DNA of 64,000 bases from Roseobacter fucihabitans (GCF_014337925.2 NZ_CP143423.1:1704501-1768500); one strand, 5' to 3'. Shown: positions 18,591 through 27,843, numbered from the stretch's first letter. The notes: generated by a model from the letters alone, not told the origin. Numbers and translations: made by a program.

Positions 18591-19733
18591 ATGGGGTTTG
18601 ATTTCCTGTCGCCCGGCCGGATCGCGTTCGGGCGGGGAGCGCGCGCGCAAACAGCACAACAGACACGTGCATTCGGCCAAAACGTGATGCTCCTGCGCGG
18701 CAGTTCTGTGGCTTGGGTCGATACGCTTGAAAGGGACCTTCGGGACCGGGGCTGTGTCGTCTCCACCGTTTTGAGCAGCGGCGAACCGAGTGTGGCAGAG
18801 GTGCAAAACGCCGTACAAAAGGGGCGCAACGCCGGGATCGAGGTGGTGCTTGCCGTCGGTGGGGGGGCCGTGATTGATCTGGGCAAAGCGGTGGCTGCTT
18901 TAATGCCGGCCCCCGGCGATATCATGGATCACCTTGAGGGTGTTGGCGCGGGCAAACCGCTGGTGGTGGACCCAGTGCCCTTGATCGCGTTGCCCACGAC
19001 CTCAGGCACGGGGGCCGAAGTCACCAAAAACGCTGTGATCACCGTGCCCGACGCGGGGCGAAAAGTCAGCCTGCGCGATGATCGCATGCTGGCCAGGCTT
19101 GCCATCATCGACCCCGCGCTGACCGATCAAATGGCGCGTGGCCAGACGCTTGCCTCGGGTCTCGACGCGTTGACGCAGGTCATCGAGCCTTATCTCTCCA
19201 GCCGTGCGAACCCTCTGACGGACGCGATTTGCCGCTCGGCAATTCCGCAAGGTGTCACGGCTTTGGCGCAATTGGCCCAAGGCGAAGATCCGACGGCGCG
19301 CGACCAGATGGCTTTTGTCAGCCTGTCCGGCGGGCTGGCGCTTGCGAACGCGGGACTGGGGGCGGTGCATGGTCTTGCGGGCGTTCTTGGCGGGCGGTTG
19401 GGCGCGCCGCATGGTCTGATATGTGGGCGCTTGTTGGGTCCGATCCTGGCCGCAAATGCCGCCAAAATGCGCGAAATGGATGCCGATCTGGCGCGGTTTG
19501 ATGAGGTGGCACGCTGGTTGGGGCAGGGGTTTGACCGGGAGGCGGACGTGGTTTTTGACGCGCTTCCGGCGATTTTGGACAGCTGGCAGGTGCCGCGTCT
19601 GGACCAATGGGTGCGCGGGGATGTCGATCTGGAGGCCATCGCCCTTGAGGCGGCCTCGGCCTCCTCGATGAAATCCAACCCCTGCGGATTAAGTGTTCCA
19701 GCGCTGGTGCATGCCATGCAACGGGCGCTCTGA
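18591..19733 (+). CDS. Iron-containing alcohol dehydrogenase
   Basis: A 380-aa group III (iron-dependent) dehydrogenase. The NAD-binding core shows VVLAVGGGAVIDLGKAVAAL, and the conserved GTGAEVTKNAVIT follows at about residue 140. Metal-binding residues fall in GLDALTQVIE (Asp) and in the NAGLGAVHGLAG and APHGLICG His motifs. The gene starts five bases after the glpK stop, so it is almost certainly co-transcribed. That suggests a role in glycerol or triose metabolism (for example glycerol, dihydroxyacetone, lactaldehyde or 1,3-propanediol oxidoreduction), but the substrate cannot be read from the sequence. The alternative upstream start inside glpK was rejected. Confidence 0.8.
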   Translation: MGFDFLSPGRIAFGRGARAQTAQQTRAFGQNVMLLRGSSVAWVDTLERDLRDRGCVVSTVLSSGEPSVAEVQNAVQKGRNAGIEVVLAVGGGAVIDLGKAVAALMPAPGDIMDHLEGVGAGKPLVVDPVPLIALPTTSGTGAEVTKNAVITVPDAGRKVSLRDDRMLARLAIIDPALTDQMARGQTLASGLDALTQVIEPYLSSRANPLTDAICRSAIPQGVTALAQLAQGEDPTARDQMAFVSLSGGLALANAGLGAVHGLAGVLGGRLGAPHGLICGRLLGPILAANAAKMREMDADLARFDEVARWLGQGFDREADVVFDALPAILDSWQVPRLDQWVRGDVDLEAIALEAASASSMKSNPCGLSVPALVHAMQRAL

Positions 19734-19737
19734 GGGA

Positions 19738-20949
19738 TCAGATCGAGGACAGCCCCGCGTTGGTGTTCAGGAAGAACTGAGAGAATATCGGCCCGCTTGC
19801 GGCCCCGATGGCACGGGCGTTGAACCCGATCACGCCCTGTTCGATGCGCGGCACCAGCACCCCGCGCGTGTCCTGTGTGACCAGATAGCGGCGCACCCGT
19901 TCAACCAGATCAGAGCGTACCGCATCGGGAAACGCACCGTCGATCAGGATCGCTTCGAAATCGATGACGGAACAAATCGACAGGGCTGCTTTGGCAAGTT
20001 CCTGGGCGGTTTCACCGATCCAGGGGTCGACATAACGGCTCAGCGCGTCCCAATTCTGTGGAATTTGCCACAACTGTTTGGGATCAAGTCCGGCCTCCAC
20101 CAGACGCCCCTCCAACAGGTGCAAAGAGGCGACATCGATCAATTGGCGGCTTTCGCCCAGAGGCCCCGTACTGCGCAGCGATCCTAATGCGCCCGCATTG
20201 CCCTGGTTGCCCTCGAAAACCGTGTGGTTGAGCACCACACCGCCCCCGACGAAAGAGCCGATATAGAAATAGGCGTAATCGCGGTATTCCTTGCCTAATC
20301 CATAAAGATGTTCTGCGCGGCAGGCCGCCGTGGCATCATTGCACACAAAGATCGGCAGTTCGGTGAATTTTGCCACCTCTTGCGCGAAACGGATGTTGCG
20401 CCAGGCGCTGAAATCATCCGCCTCCGGACCCGACAGGTCGTGCCATTTCCACAGCTCGAAGGGCGAGGCCACGCCGATGCCGCAAATTCTGGCCCGCTGC
20501 GCGTCACTCAAAGGACGCATCAGATGGTCCATGCCATCCTCGAGAAACCCGAAAACGGTTTCGGGCTGCGGGTAGGGGTAGGCGAGGTGCAGCTGCTCGA
20601 TGACATCGCCCCTGAAATTGAGCAGCAATAGCTCCGCACTGCGTCGCCCGATCTTGAGGCCAAGCGCCAACACGCCTTCGCCCGATAAATCCATCGGCAC
20701 CGAGGGCTTGCCCACCTTGCCCCGTTGCGGGTCACCCCGCGCCAACAGCCCGTCCTTTTCAAGTTTACGAAGGATCACGGAGACGGTTTGCGGTGACAGA
20801 CCCGCCCTGCGCGCAAGGTCGCTGCCGGGCATCGGACCATGGCGCATGAACATCGACAGCAACAGGCGTTCGTTATAGTTGCGCACGCCGCGTTGATTCA
20901 CGCCGCTGCTCAATCCCTTGACCTTGCTGCCGTCCATAAGGTCGCCCAT
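19738..20949 (-). CDS. ROK-family transcriptional repressor of the fructose operon
   Basis: A 403-aa NagC/XylR-type ROK regulator. A winged helix-turn-helix covers about residues 36-75 (DLARRAGLSPQTVSVILRKLEKDGLL). The ROK sugar-sensing domain follows, with VCNDATAACRAEHLYG and YIGSFVGGGVVL. The zinc-binding CxCGxxGC motif expected in this family is missing: the equivalent stretch reads GNAGALGSLRSTG. It is transcribed away from frcB, so fructose-responsive control of frcBCAK is the natural inference. It converges on the alcohol dehydrogenase gene with a four-base gap. Confidence 0.8.
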   Translation of the reverse strand: MGDLMDGSKVKGLSSGVNQRGVRNYNERLLLSMFMRHGPMPGSDLARRAGLSPQTVSVILRKLEKDGLLARGDPQRGKVGKPSVPMDLSGEGVLALGLKIGRRSAELLLLNFRGDVIEQLHLAYPYPQPETVFGFLEDGMDHLMRPLSDAQRARICGIGVASPFELWKWHDLSGPEADDFSAWRNIRFAQEVAKFTELPIFVCNDATAACRAEHLYGLGKEYRDYAYFYIGSFVGGGVVLNHTVFEGNQGNAGALGSLRSTGPLGESRQLIDVASLHLLEGRLVEAGLDPKQLWQIPQNWDALSRYVDPWIGETAQELAKAALSICSVIDFEAILIDGAFPDAVRSDLVERVRRYLVTQDTRGVLVPRIEQGVIGFNARAIGAASGPIFSQFFLNTNAGLSSI

Positions 20950-20986
20950 GCTCGTTTTTACCTCATGAATATCAGCCTGTCTAATT

Positions 20987-21015
20987 AATAAATCAAGTTT
21001 ATTTATTTATTGACA
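20987..21015 (+). promoter_or_regulatory. Putative ROK operator with -35 element upstream of frcB
   Basis: AATAAA (20987-20992) and its inverse TTTATT (20998-21003) flank a five-base spacer, and TTTATT repeats twice more up to a consensus TTGACA at 21010-21015. No good -10 hexamer was found at standard spacing. The region between the ROK gene and frcB (20950-21129) is much more AT-rich than its surroundings. Confidence 0.45.
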
Positions 21016-21129
21016 GAGGGTCTGAAATACTGTCGTGTCAGGACACCCCGGCCGAGGAAGATTCGACGGGGCGGGAGCATTTAAAGCATCTCGAAAAACA
21101 AGAATTCAAAATTTCCTTGGGAGGAAAAC

Positions 21130-22152
21130 ATGAAAAGACTTCTCGCCAGCACAATCCTGGGTCTGAGCGCATTGGGCGCGACAAGCGGCGTGGCGCTTGC
21201 GGATAACGTCACGGCCTGCCTGATCACGAAAACGGACACGAACCCGTTTTTTGTCAAGATGAAGGAAGGCGCAGAAGCCAAAGCCGCCGAGCTTGGCATG
21301 ACGCTGAAATCTTTCGCAGGCAAGGTGGATGGTGATCACGAGACGCAGGTGCAGGCGATTGAAACCTGTATTCTGGATGGTGCCAAGGGTATCCTGATCA
21401 CGGCCTCCGATACGTCATCCATCGTATCCGCTGTGACCCAGGCGCGCGACGCGGGTGTTCTGGTCATCGCGCTGGACACACCGCTAGATCCAATTGACGC
21501 CGCCGATGCGACCTTTGCGACGGATAATTACAAGGCCGGCGTTCTGATTGGTGAATGGGCGCGTGCGCAATTGGGCGATGCCGCAGATAGCGCAAAGATC
21601 GCGACGTTGGATCTCAATGTGAGCCAGCCCACGGTTGATGTTCTGCGCAACCAGGGTTTCCTGGAGGGCTTTGGCGTTGATCTGGCCGACCCCAATGTCA
21701 TCGGTGACGAAACCGATGCGCGTATTGTCGGCAGCGATGTGACGGATGGCAATGAAGAGGGGGGCCGCCGCGCCATGGAAAACCTCCTGGCCAAGGATCC
21801 AACCATCAATGTGGTGCACACGATCAATGAACCCGCCGCTGCCGGTGCCTATGAGGCGCTTAAGGCGATCGGGCGTGAGAAAGAAGTGCTGATTGTATCG
21901 GTCGATGGCGGTTGCCCGGGCGTGCAAAACGTGGCTGACGGTGTGATCGGTGCGACCTCGCAGCAATATCCGCTGTCCATGGCCGCCTTGGGTGTTGAGG
22001 CCATCAAGAAGTGGGCGGATGAGGGCGTGAAGCCGGAACCCACACCGGGCAAGGCGTTCTTTGATACGGGCGTGGCACTTGTGACGGATGCGCCTGCGGA
22101 GGGCGTGGAGTCGATTTCCGTCTCCGAGGGCAAGGACCTCTGCTGGGGCTGA
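21130..22152 (+). CDS. frcB: Fructose ABC transporter substrate-binding protein
   Basis: A 340-aa periplasmic sugar-binding protein of the ribose/xylose-type family. The signal peptide covers residues 1-24 (ending VALA). The mature start [25 protein letters not shown] is split around residues 25-48 and is the usual first strand/helix of the fold. GGGAGGA lies upstream. Order frcB-frcC-frcA-frcK matches the fructose system of Sinorhizobium meliloti. Fructose (possibly also mannose or ribose) is inferred from that synteny. Confidence 0.88.
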   Translation: MKRLLASTILGLSALGATSGVALADNVTACLITKTDTNPFFVKMKEGAEAKAAELGMTLKSFAGKVDGDHETQVQAIETCILDGAKGILITASDTSSIVSAVTQARDAGVLVIALDTPLDPIDAADATFATDNYKAGVLIGEWARAQLGDAADSAKIATLDLNVSQPTVDVLRNQGFLEGFGVDLADPNVIGDETDARIVGSDVTDGNEEGGRRAMENLLAKDPTINVVHTINEPAAAGAYEALKAIGREKEVLIVSVDGGCPGVQNVADGVIGATSQQYPLSMAALGVEAIKKWADEGVKPEPTPGKAFFDTGVALVTDAPAEGVESISVSEGKDLCWG

Positions 22153-22189
22153 CCTCTGCATAAAGCGGTGCGCGTAGATATGCGCGCCG

Positions 22190-22228
22190 CGGCGGGTGCG
22201 ATTGACGCAAAGCGTCTCGGACCCGCCG
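22190..22228 (+). other. Intercistronic stem-loop after frcB
   Basis: An 8-bp stem CGGCGGGT/ACCCGCCG (22190-22197 with 22221-22228) plus an inner GACG/CGTC pairing, without a T-run. It lies in the 117-bp gap between the binding-protein and permease genes and probably protects the frcB message. Confidence 0.55.
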
Positions 22229-22269
22229 TTTCGTGATATTCATCTACACCTGCCAAGTGGGAGAACCCC

Positions 22270-23343
22270 GTGTCAGAGCCCTCTGGAAATTCGCAAAATT
22301 TCGAAACCAACCTGAAGAAGAACCCCGAAAGCGTCGCCGAATTCACCGATACAAGGCGTGGGTTTGTGGCCACGATCCAGCATCTGTTGCATGTGAACCC
22401 TTCCCTGGTGCCGTTGATCGTCCTGCTCGCCTCGATGGTGATTTTCGGGCTGCTGCTGGGCACCAAATTCTTCTCTCCTTTCGCGCTGACCCTGATCCTG
22501 CAACAGGTGCAGATCGTGGGGATTGTGGCCGCCGCTCAGAGCCTGGTGATCCTGACCGCAGGCATTGATCTCAGTGTTGGCGCCATTATGGTGATGTCCT
22601 CGGTGGTGATGGGCCAATTTACATTCCGCTACGGTATTCCGGTCGAGGTCGCCGTGGCCTGCGGGTTGCTCTGCGGCACTATGCTTGGCTTCATCAACGG
22701 CTGGCTGGTGGCAAAGGTCAAACTGCCCCCCTTCATCGTGACGCTGGGCATGTGGCAGATCGTTCTGGCCACGAACTTCCTCTATTCAGCCAATGAAACC
22801 ATCCGCTCGCAGGACATTGAGACACAGGCCCCATTGCTGCAATTTCTGGGCACCACCATCGAATTTGGCGGGGCGCGCCTGACCTATGGCGTGGTGTTTA
22901 TGCTGCTGGTCGTTTTCTTTCTGGCCTATGCGCTCAAACACACGGCCTGGGGGCGGCATGTCTATGCCGTCGGGGATGATCCCGAAGCTGCCGAACTCTC
23001 GGGCGTGGACGTCAAACGCACGCTGATCTCTGTCTATATGCTCGCTGGTCTCATCTGTGCCTTTGCAGGCTGGGCGCTCATCGGGCGGATCGGATCGGTC
23101 TCGCCGACCTCCGGTCAATTGGCCAATATCGAAAGCATCACCGCCGTAGTGATCGGCGGCATATCGCTCTTTGGCGGGCGCGGCTCGATCATGGGCACGT
23201 TGTTTGGTGCGCTGATTGTGGGCGTGTTCAGCCTCGGGCTGCGCCTGCTGGGGGCGGATGCGCAATGGACCTATCTGCTGATCGGGGTTCTGATCATCGC
23301 AGCGGTCGGTGTGGATCAATGGATCAGAAAGGTATCGGTCTGA
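22270..23343 (+). CDS. frcC: Fructose ABC transporter permease
   Basis: A 357-aa permease of the RbsC/XylH family with 8-10 hydrophobic segments and a hydrophilic N-terminal tail of about 45 residues. The family motifs LTAGIDLSVGAIM and LPPFIVTLGM are present, and GDDPEAAELSGVDVKR marks the cytoplasmic coupling loop. GTG start at 22270 with GGGAGA upstream. Its stop overlaps the frcA start (TGATG). Confidence 0.88.
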   Translation: MSEPSGNSQNFETNLKKNPESVAEFTDTRRGFVATIQHLLHVNPSLVPLIVLLASMVIFGLLLGTKFFSPFALTLILQQVQIVGIVAAAQSLVILTAGIDLSVGAIMVMSSVVMGQFTFRYGIPVEVAVACGLLCGTMLGFINGWLVAKVKLPPFIVTLGMWQIVLATNFLYSANETIRSQDIETQAPLLQFLGTTIEFGGARLTYGVVFMLLVVFFLAYALKHTAWGRHVYAVGDDPEAAELSGVDVKRTLISVYMLAGLICAFAGWALIGRIGSVSPTSGQLANIESITAVVIGGISLFGGRGSIMGTLFGALIVGVFSLGLRLLGADAQWTYLLIGVLIIAAVGVDQWIRKVSV

Positions 23344-24119
23344 TGGAACCTATTCTCAAAGGGCGCAATCTCGTCAAGCGCTATGGCAAGGTGACGGCGC
23401 TGGATCATTGTGATTTTGACCTGATGCCCGGTGAAATTCTGGCGGTGATCGGGGATAACGGCGCCGGAAAATCCTCCCTGATCAAGGCGGTCTCCGGTGC
23501 GGTGATCCCGGATGAGGGCGAGGTCTGGTTGGAAGGCAAGCAGGTTAAATTCACCTCCCCCATCGACGCGCGCAACGTCGGGATCGAGACCGTGTACCAG
23601 ACGCTTGCCATGTCACCCGCCCTGTCAATTGCGGATAACATGTTCATGGGGCGCGAAATTCGCAAACCGGGGTTTCGCGGCAAATGGCTGCGCCAATTGG
23701 ACCGTTCCGAAATGGAACGTCTTGCGCGTGACAAGCTGACCGAACTGGGTCTGATGACAATCCAGAACATCAACCAGGCGGTGGAAACGCTCTCGGGCGG
23801 TCAACGTCAGGGCGTCGCCGTGGCGCGGGCCGCGGCTTTTGGCTCCAAAGTTATCATTCTGGATGAGCCCACGGCGGCGCTCGGCGTCAAGGAATCACGC
23901 CGTGTTCTGGAGCTCATTCTGGACGTGAAATCACGCGGTATCCCGATCATACTGATCAGCCACAATATGCCGCATGTCTTTGAGGTCGCGGATCGCATTC
24001 ACGTGCATCGCCTTGGCAAACGCCTTTGCGTGATTGATCCCAAGGATTATACCATGTCCGATGCCGTGGCCTTCATGACCGGCGCAAAGGAACCTCCCAG
24101 CGAGCAGGTCGCGGCTTGA
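23343..24119 (+). CDS. frcA: Fructose ABC transporter ATP-binding protein
   Basis: A 258-aa ATPase with a single nucleotide-binding domain; E. coli RbsA/XylG have two. Walker A GDNGAGKSS, signature LSGGQRQGVAVARA, Walker [13 protein letters not shown] and H-loop LISHN are all intact. ATG at 23343 overlaps the frcC stop; an in-frame codon at 23265 lies within frcC and is rejected. It ends overlapping the TTG start of frcK. Confidence 0.9.
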   Translation: MEPILKGRNLVKRYGKVTALDHCDFDLMPGEILAVIGDNGAGKSSLIKAVSGAVIPDEGEVWLEGKQVKFTSPIDARNVGIETVYQTLAMSPALSIADNMFMGREIRKPGFRGKWLRQLDRSEMERLARDKLTELGLMTIQNINQAVETLSGGQRQGVAVARAAAFGSKVIILDEPTAALGVKESRRVLELILDVKSRGIPIILISHNMPHVFEVADRIHVHRLGKRLCVIDPKDYTMSDAVAFMTGAKEPPSEQVAA

Positions 24120-24760
24120 GCCTGACGCTGGAGACACTCGCCGGGCTGAGCGACTTTATCCGCGAGGCGCCGCGTAAATCGGAGCGGCGTATCGTGGCAA
24201 TCGCGGGCGCACCGGGCAGTGGGAAATCCACCTTGGCGCAGCGTCTTGCCGAGAAATTAACGTATATGGGCACTCAGGCGCAGGTTGTGCCGATGGACGG
24301 CTTCCACCTTGATAACCGCATCCTCGACGGTCTTGGCCTGTTCACGCGCAAAGGCGCACCGGAGACCTTTGACGTTCACGGTTTCAAACGTCTGGTCGCA
24401 GCTCTTGGCTCAGGTTCCCCAGTCTATTACCCCCTGTTTGATCGAACACGCGACCTGTCGATCGCAGGGGCCGGTGTGCTGAGCGCGGATTGCGACACGG
24501 TGATTGTTGAGGGTAATTATCTGTTGCTGGATGCACCCCATTGGCGCGATCTGTCCGATGTCTGGGATGTCCGGGTCAACCTGTCGGTGCCTTTGGATAT
24601 TCTGCGCCAGCGCCTCACAGCGCGTTGGCTCGCGCAAGGCTTGGCACCGGATGCGGCCCTGGCGCGCGCTGAGGGTAATGATCTCGTCAATGCGCGCCGG
24701 ATATTGGATGCGGCTTTGCCCTGTGATGCCGTCTTCAAAAACACCGGTACGCCCGCCTGA
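24116..24760 (+). CDS. frcK: Fructose transport system kinase-like protein
   Basis: A 214-aa P-loop kinase of the uridine kinase/phosphoribulokinase/pantothenate kinase group. P-loop GAPGSGKSTLAQRL lies near residues 29-42, the acceptor-side motif MDGFHLDN near residue 58, and VIVEGNYLLLD near residue 130. It is the fourth gene of the frc operon, starting with TTG in a TTGA overlap with frcA. In S. meliloti frcK accompanies frcBCA, but its substrate is not firmly established. Phosphorylation of the incoming sugar or of a nucleoside are possibilities. Confidence 0.8.
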   Translation: MSLTLETLAGLSDFIREAPRKSERRIVAIAGAPGSGKSTLAQRLAEKLTYMGTQAQVVPMDGFHLDNRILDGLGLFTRKGAPETFDVHGFKRLVAALGSGSPVYYPLFDRTRDLSIAGAGVLSADCDTVIVEGNYLLLDAPHWRDLSDVWDVRVNLSVPLDILRQRLTARWLAQGLAPDAALARAEGNDLVNARRILDAALPCDAVFKNTGTPA

Positions 24761-24899
24761 TGTATCATTTCGGATGCGCGGTCGGATTTGTGTTATGCAT
24801 ACCCCAGATCACGCGCCGATGGATCATTCTGCGCTCGGTCGTATCATTACACGCGCTCATTGCGAATTCTGCCATTGATGTTTCGGTCAGAATGTGTTC

Positions 24900-24911
24900 G
24901 TTAGCGCTAAC
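24900..24911. promoter_or_regulatory. LacI-type operator upstream of gap
   Basis: GTTAGCGCTAAC is a perfect 12-bp palindrome with the central CG typical of LacI-family operators. It lies 53 bases before the gap start codon. A one-base-different copy, GTTAGCGATAAC, lies before the PfkB kinase gene (28674-28685). No LacI-family gene is in the window, so the regulator must be encoded elsewhere. Confidence 0.65.
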
Positions 24912-24964
24912 AAGTGCGGATTGCGCTCCTTTGCGCAAAGCAGAGTGAATTCTGGAGGAATAAG

Positions 24965-25972
24965 ATGTCTCATACAGTCGCAATAAACGGGTTTGGACGC
25001 ATTGGACGCGGCGTCTTGCGCGCAATGGTTGAAAACGAGGTTGCCGATATGGAAGTCGTTGGGATCAACGACCTTTCATCGCCGGAAACCCTCGCACATC
25101 TGTTGAAATACGACAGCGTCCATGGCCGTTTCAAAGCAGAGGTCGAGGTCAAGGGCGACGCGCTCATCGTCAATGGCCGCAGCATTCAGGTGAGCGCCAT
25201 CCGCAACCCCGCGGAATTGCCATGGGACGGTGTCGATGTTGCGATGGAATGCACCGGGTTCTTCACCGCGCGTGAAAAGGCAGCGCAGCACCTTGAAAAC
25301 GGATCGCGCCGCGTGCTGATTTCTGCGCCGGGTGCCGGAGCGGATCGCACGGTGGTTTACGGGGTGAATCACAAGGATATGACCAAAGACGACATCGTCA
25401 TTTCCAATGCCTCCTGCACCACCAACTGCCTGGCCCCCGTCGCCTATGTTCTGGACCGCGAATTCGGGATCAAGACCGGGTATATGACAACCATCCATGC
25501 CTATACGGGCGATCAGCCCTCCCACGACGCGCCGCATAAGGATTTGTATCGCGGACGTGCCGCCGCCGTGTCCATGGTGCCGACGTCAACAGGTGCCGCC
25601 AAGGCGATTTCGCTGGTTTTACCGCATCTTGAGGGGCGTCTTGAAGGGTCTGCCATAAGGGTGCCGACGCCGAATGTCTCACTGGTTGATCTGGCGTTCA
25701 TTCCAGAGAAACCCGCGACAAAAGACGCCATCAATGCCGCGATGAAGGCTGCGGCGGAGGGTGAACTCAAAGGCGTGCTTTCCTATGAAACCGACCCCAC
25801 GGTATCGATTGATTACAACCATGACCCCCATTCTTCGAGCTTTGCAGCCCCCCAGACCAGCGTCACACAGGACGGGTTGGTGCGTGTTGTGAGCTGGTAT
25901 GACAACGAATGGGGTTTTGCCAACCGCATGATCGACACTGGTCGCCGTCTGGCGGAATTGTCGAAAACCTGA
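24965..25972 (+). CDS. gap: Glyceraldehyde-3-phosphate dehydrogenase, type I
   Basis: A 335-aa cytoplasmic enzyme converting glyceraldehyde 3-phosphate, phosphate and NAD(P) to 1,3-bisphosphoglycerate. N-terminal nucleotide motif INGFGRIGRG, catalytic Cys in SNASCTTNCLAP, and the C-terminal SWYDNEWGFANRM are all present. GGAGGA lies seven bases upstream of ATG 24965; the earlier in-frame codon at 24914 is rejected. Being first in an operon with edd and eda, it processes the glyceraldehyde 3-phosphate released by KDPG aldolase. Confidence 0.95.
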   Translation: MSHTVAINGFGRIGRGVLRAMVENEVADMEVVGINDLSSPETLAHLLKYDSVHGRFKAEVEVKGDALIVNGRSIQVSAIRNPAELPWDGVDVAMECTGFFTAREKAAQHLENGSRRVLISAPGAGADRTVVYGVNHKDMTKDDIVISNASCTTNCLAPVAYVLDREFGIKTGYMTTIHAYTGDQPSHDAPHKDLYRGRAAAVSMVPTSTGAAKAISLVLPHLEGRLEGSAIRVPTPNVSLVDLAFIPEKPATKDAINAAMKAAAEGELKGVLSYETDPTVSIDYNHDPHSSSFAAPQTSVTQDGLVRVVSWYDNEWGFANRMIDTGRRLAELSKT

Positions 25973-25981
25973 ACAGCCGCA

Positions 25982-26006
25982 CACCGGGCTTGACCCGGTG
26001 CCTTTT
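25982..26006 (+). terminator. Weak terminator/attenuator between gap and edd
   Basis: 7-bp stem CACCGGG/CCCGGTG with a five-base loop, two C and then four T. It is the only structure in the 52-bp gap and could lower edd-eda expression relative to gap. Confidence 0.45.
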
Positions 26007-26024
26007 GGTTTGAAGGACAGATAG

Positions 26025-27830
26025 ATGATCTTGAATGACACAATTGCCCGCGTCACGGACCGCATCATCGCGCGCAGCGCAGGGCCGCGCGGTGACTACC
26101 TGACCCGTATGGCTGCGGCGCGTAAAAAGGGGCCCGCGCGCGGGCATCTGAGTTGCAGCGGGCAGGCGCATGCCTATGCCGGGGCCGGGGCGGATCAATC
26201 CGCGCTGGTCAATGAAAGCGCGGGCAACCTCGGCATTATCACCACCTATAACGACATGCTGTCGGCGCATCAGCCGTTTGAGCGCTTCCCGGATCTGATC
26301 CGGCACGCAGCCCGCGATGTGGGCGCCACGGCGCAGGTGGCGGGCGGGGTGCCTGCCATGTGTGATGGTGTGACGCAAGGCGAGCCGGGCATGGAGCTGA
26401 GCCTGTTTTCGCGTGATTTGATTGCTATGGCGACCGGCATCGCGATGAGTCACAACACTTTTGACGCCGCCGTGTATCTTGGCGTCTGCGACAAGATCGT
26501 GCCGGGTCTGATCATCGCTGCACAGACCTTTGGCCATATTCCGACCGTATTCCTGCCTGCGGGGCCGATGACTTCAGGCCTGTCCAACGATGAAAAAAGC
26601 CAGATACGCCAGAAATTCGCCGCCGGTGAAGTTGGCCGTGATGAATTGATGAAGGCCGAAATGGGTGCCTATCATGGACCGGGAACCTGTACCTTCTATG
26701 GCACGGCAAACACCAACCAGATGCTGATGGAATTCATGGGCATGCATTTGCCGGGGTCCAGCTTTGTGACACCCAACACGGGCCTGCGCGATGCGCTGAC
26801 GAAGGCCGGGGCGCAACGCGCGCTGTCGCTTTCTGATCTGGGGGATAATTACCTGCCCGTCAGCGATGTGCTGGATGAAAAAGCCTATGTAAACGGGATC
26901 ATCGGGCTCAATGCGACGGGGGGGTCTACCAATCTGCTGATCCACCTTGTGGCGATGGCGCGGGCGGGCGGTATCATTCTGGATTGGCAGGATTTCTCCG
27001 ATCTCTCCGAAGTCACGCCGTTGCTGGCGCGGGTTTATCCCAACGGTCTGGCCGATGTGAACCATTTCCACGCGGCGGGCGGTCTTGGCTATTTGATCCG
27101 TGAACTTCTGGGCGCGGGTCTGCTGCATCCCGATACCAAGACCGTGGGCGGTGGCGGCCTTGAGGTCTATACGCAGGAACCGAAATTGCGCGACGATATG
27201 GTCGTTTGGGAGGAAGGCACCACAGAGAGCCTCAACCTCAAGATCGTGCGCCCGGCGTCCGATCCGTTCCAGAGCACGGGCGGTTTGAAGCGCCTGAACG
27301 GGACCCTTGGCAATGCGGTGATGAAGGTCTCCGCCGTCAAACCCGAGCACCAGATCGTAGAGGCTCCCGTGCGGGTGTTCAATGATCAGGAAGAAGTCAA
27401 AACGGCCTGCAAAGCGGGTGAGATCGTGCAAGACACCGTCGTGGTGGTGCGTTTTCAGGGACCCAAGGCCAATGGCATGCCCGAATTGCACAGCCTCACA
27501 CCCTTGCTGAAAAACCTCCAGGCCAAGGGCATCAACGTGGCTCTTGTGACGGATGGGCGGATGTCGGGGGCCTCCGGGTCGGTTCCGGCGGCGATCCACG
27601 TCAGCCCCGAAGCGCTTGACGGCGGGGCCATTTCCAAGCTGCAGGACGGTGACGTTTTGCGTGTGGATGCGGTTGCGGGCGTTCTGGATATTCTGACGGA
27701 AGGGGTGCTTGACCGTGCGCCGGTAAGGGTCAATCTGGACGCAAATGAATTTGGCATCGGGCGCGAACTCTTCGCGCAATTCCGCCGCTCCGTCGGGTCT
27801 GCCGATACCGGTGCCAGCGTGCTTTTTTAA
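26025..27830 (+). CDS. edd: Phosphogluconate dehydratase
   Basis: A 601-aa iron-sulfur dehydratase of the IlvD/EDD family, making 2-keto-3-deoxy-6-phosphogluconate. Family blocks seen include YNDMLSAHQPFERFP, the cluster-ligand region GGVPAMCDGVTQG, GTCTFYGTANTNQM and GLNATGGSTNLLIHL, and VTDGRMSGASGS near the C-terminus. Length fits Edd. It is followed 13 bases later by eda, the classical Entner-Doudoroff pair. Confidence 0.95.
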   Translation: MILNDTIARVTDRIIARSAGPRGDYLTRMAAARKKGPARGHLSCSGQAHAYAGAGADQSALVNESAGNLGIITTYNDMLSAHQPFERFPDLIRHAARDVGATAQVAGGVPAMCDGVTQGEPGMELSLFSRDLIAMATGIAMSHNTFDAAVYLGVCDKIVPGLIIAAQTFGHIPTVFLPAGPMTSGLSNDEKSQIRQKFAAGEVGRDELMKAEMGAYHGPGTCTFYGTANTNQMLMEFMGMHLPGSSFVTPNTGLRDALTKAGAQRALSLSDLGDNYLPVSDVLDEKAYVNGIIGLNATGGSTNLLIHLVAMARAGGIILDWQDFSDLSEVTPLLARVYPNGLADVNHFHAAGGLGYLIRELLGAGLLHPDTKTVGGGGLEVYTQEPKLRDDMVVWEEGTTESLNLKIVRPASDPFQSTGGLKRLNGTLGNAVMKVSAVKPEHQIVEAPVRVFNDQEEVKTACKAGEIVQDTVVVVRFQGPKANGMPELHSLTPLLKNLQAKGINVALVTDGRMSGASGSVPAAIHVSPEALDGGAISKLQDGDVLRVDAVAGVLDILTEGVLDRAPVRVNLDANEFGIGRELFAQFRRSVGSADTGASVLF

Positions 27831-27843
27831 GAAGGAACATCCA

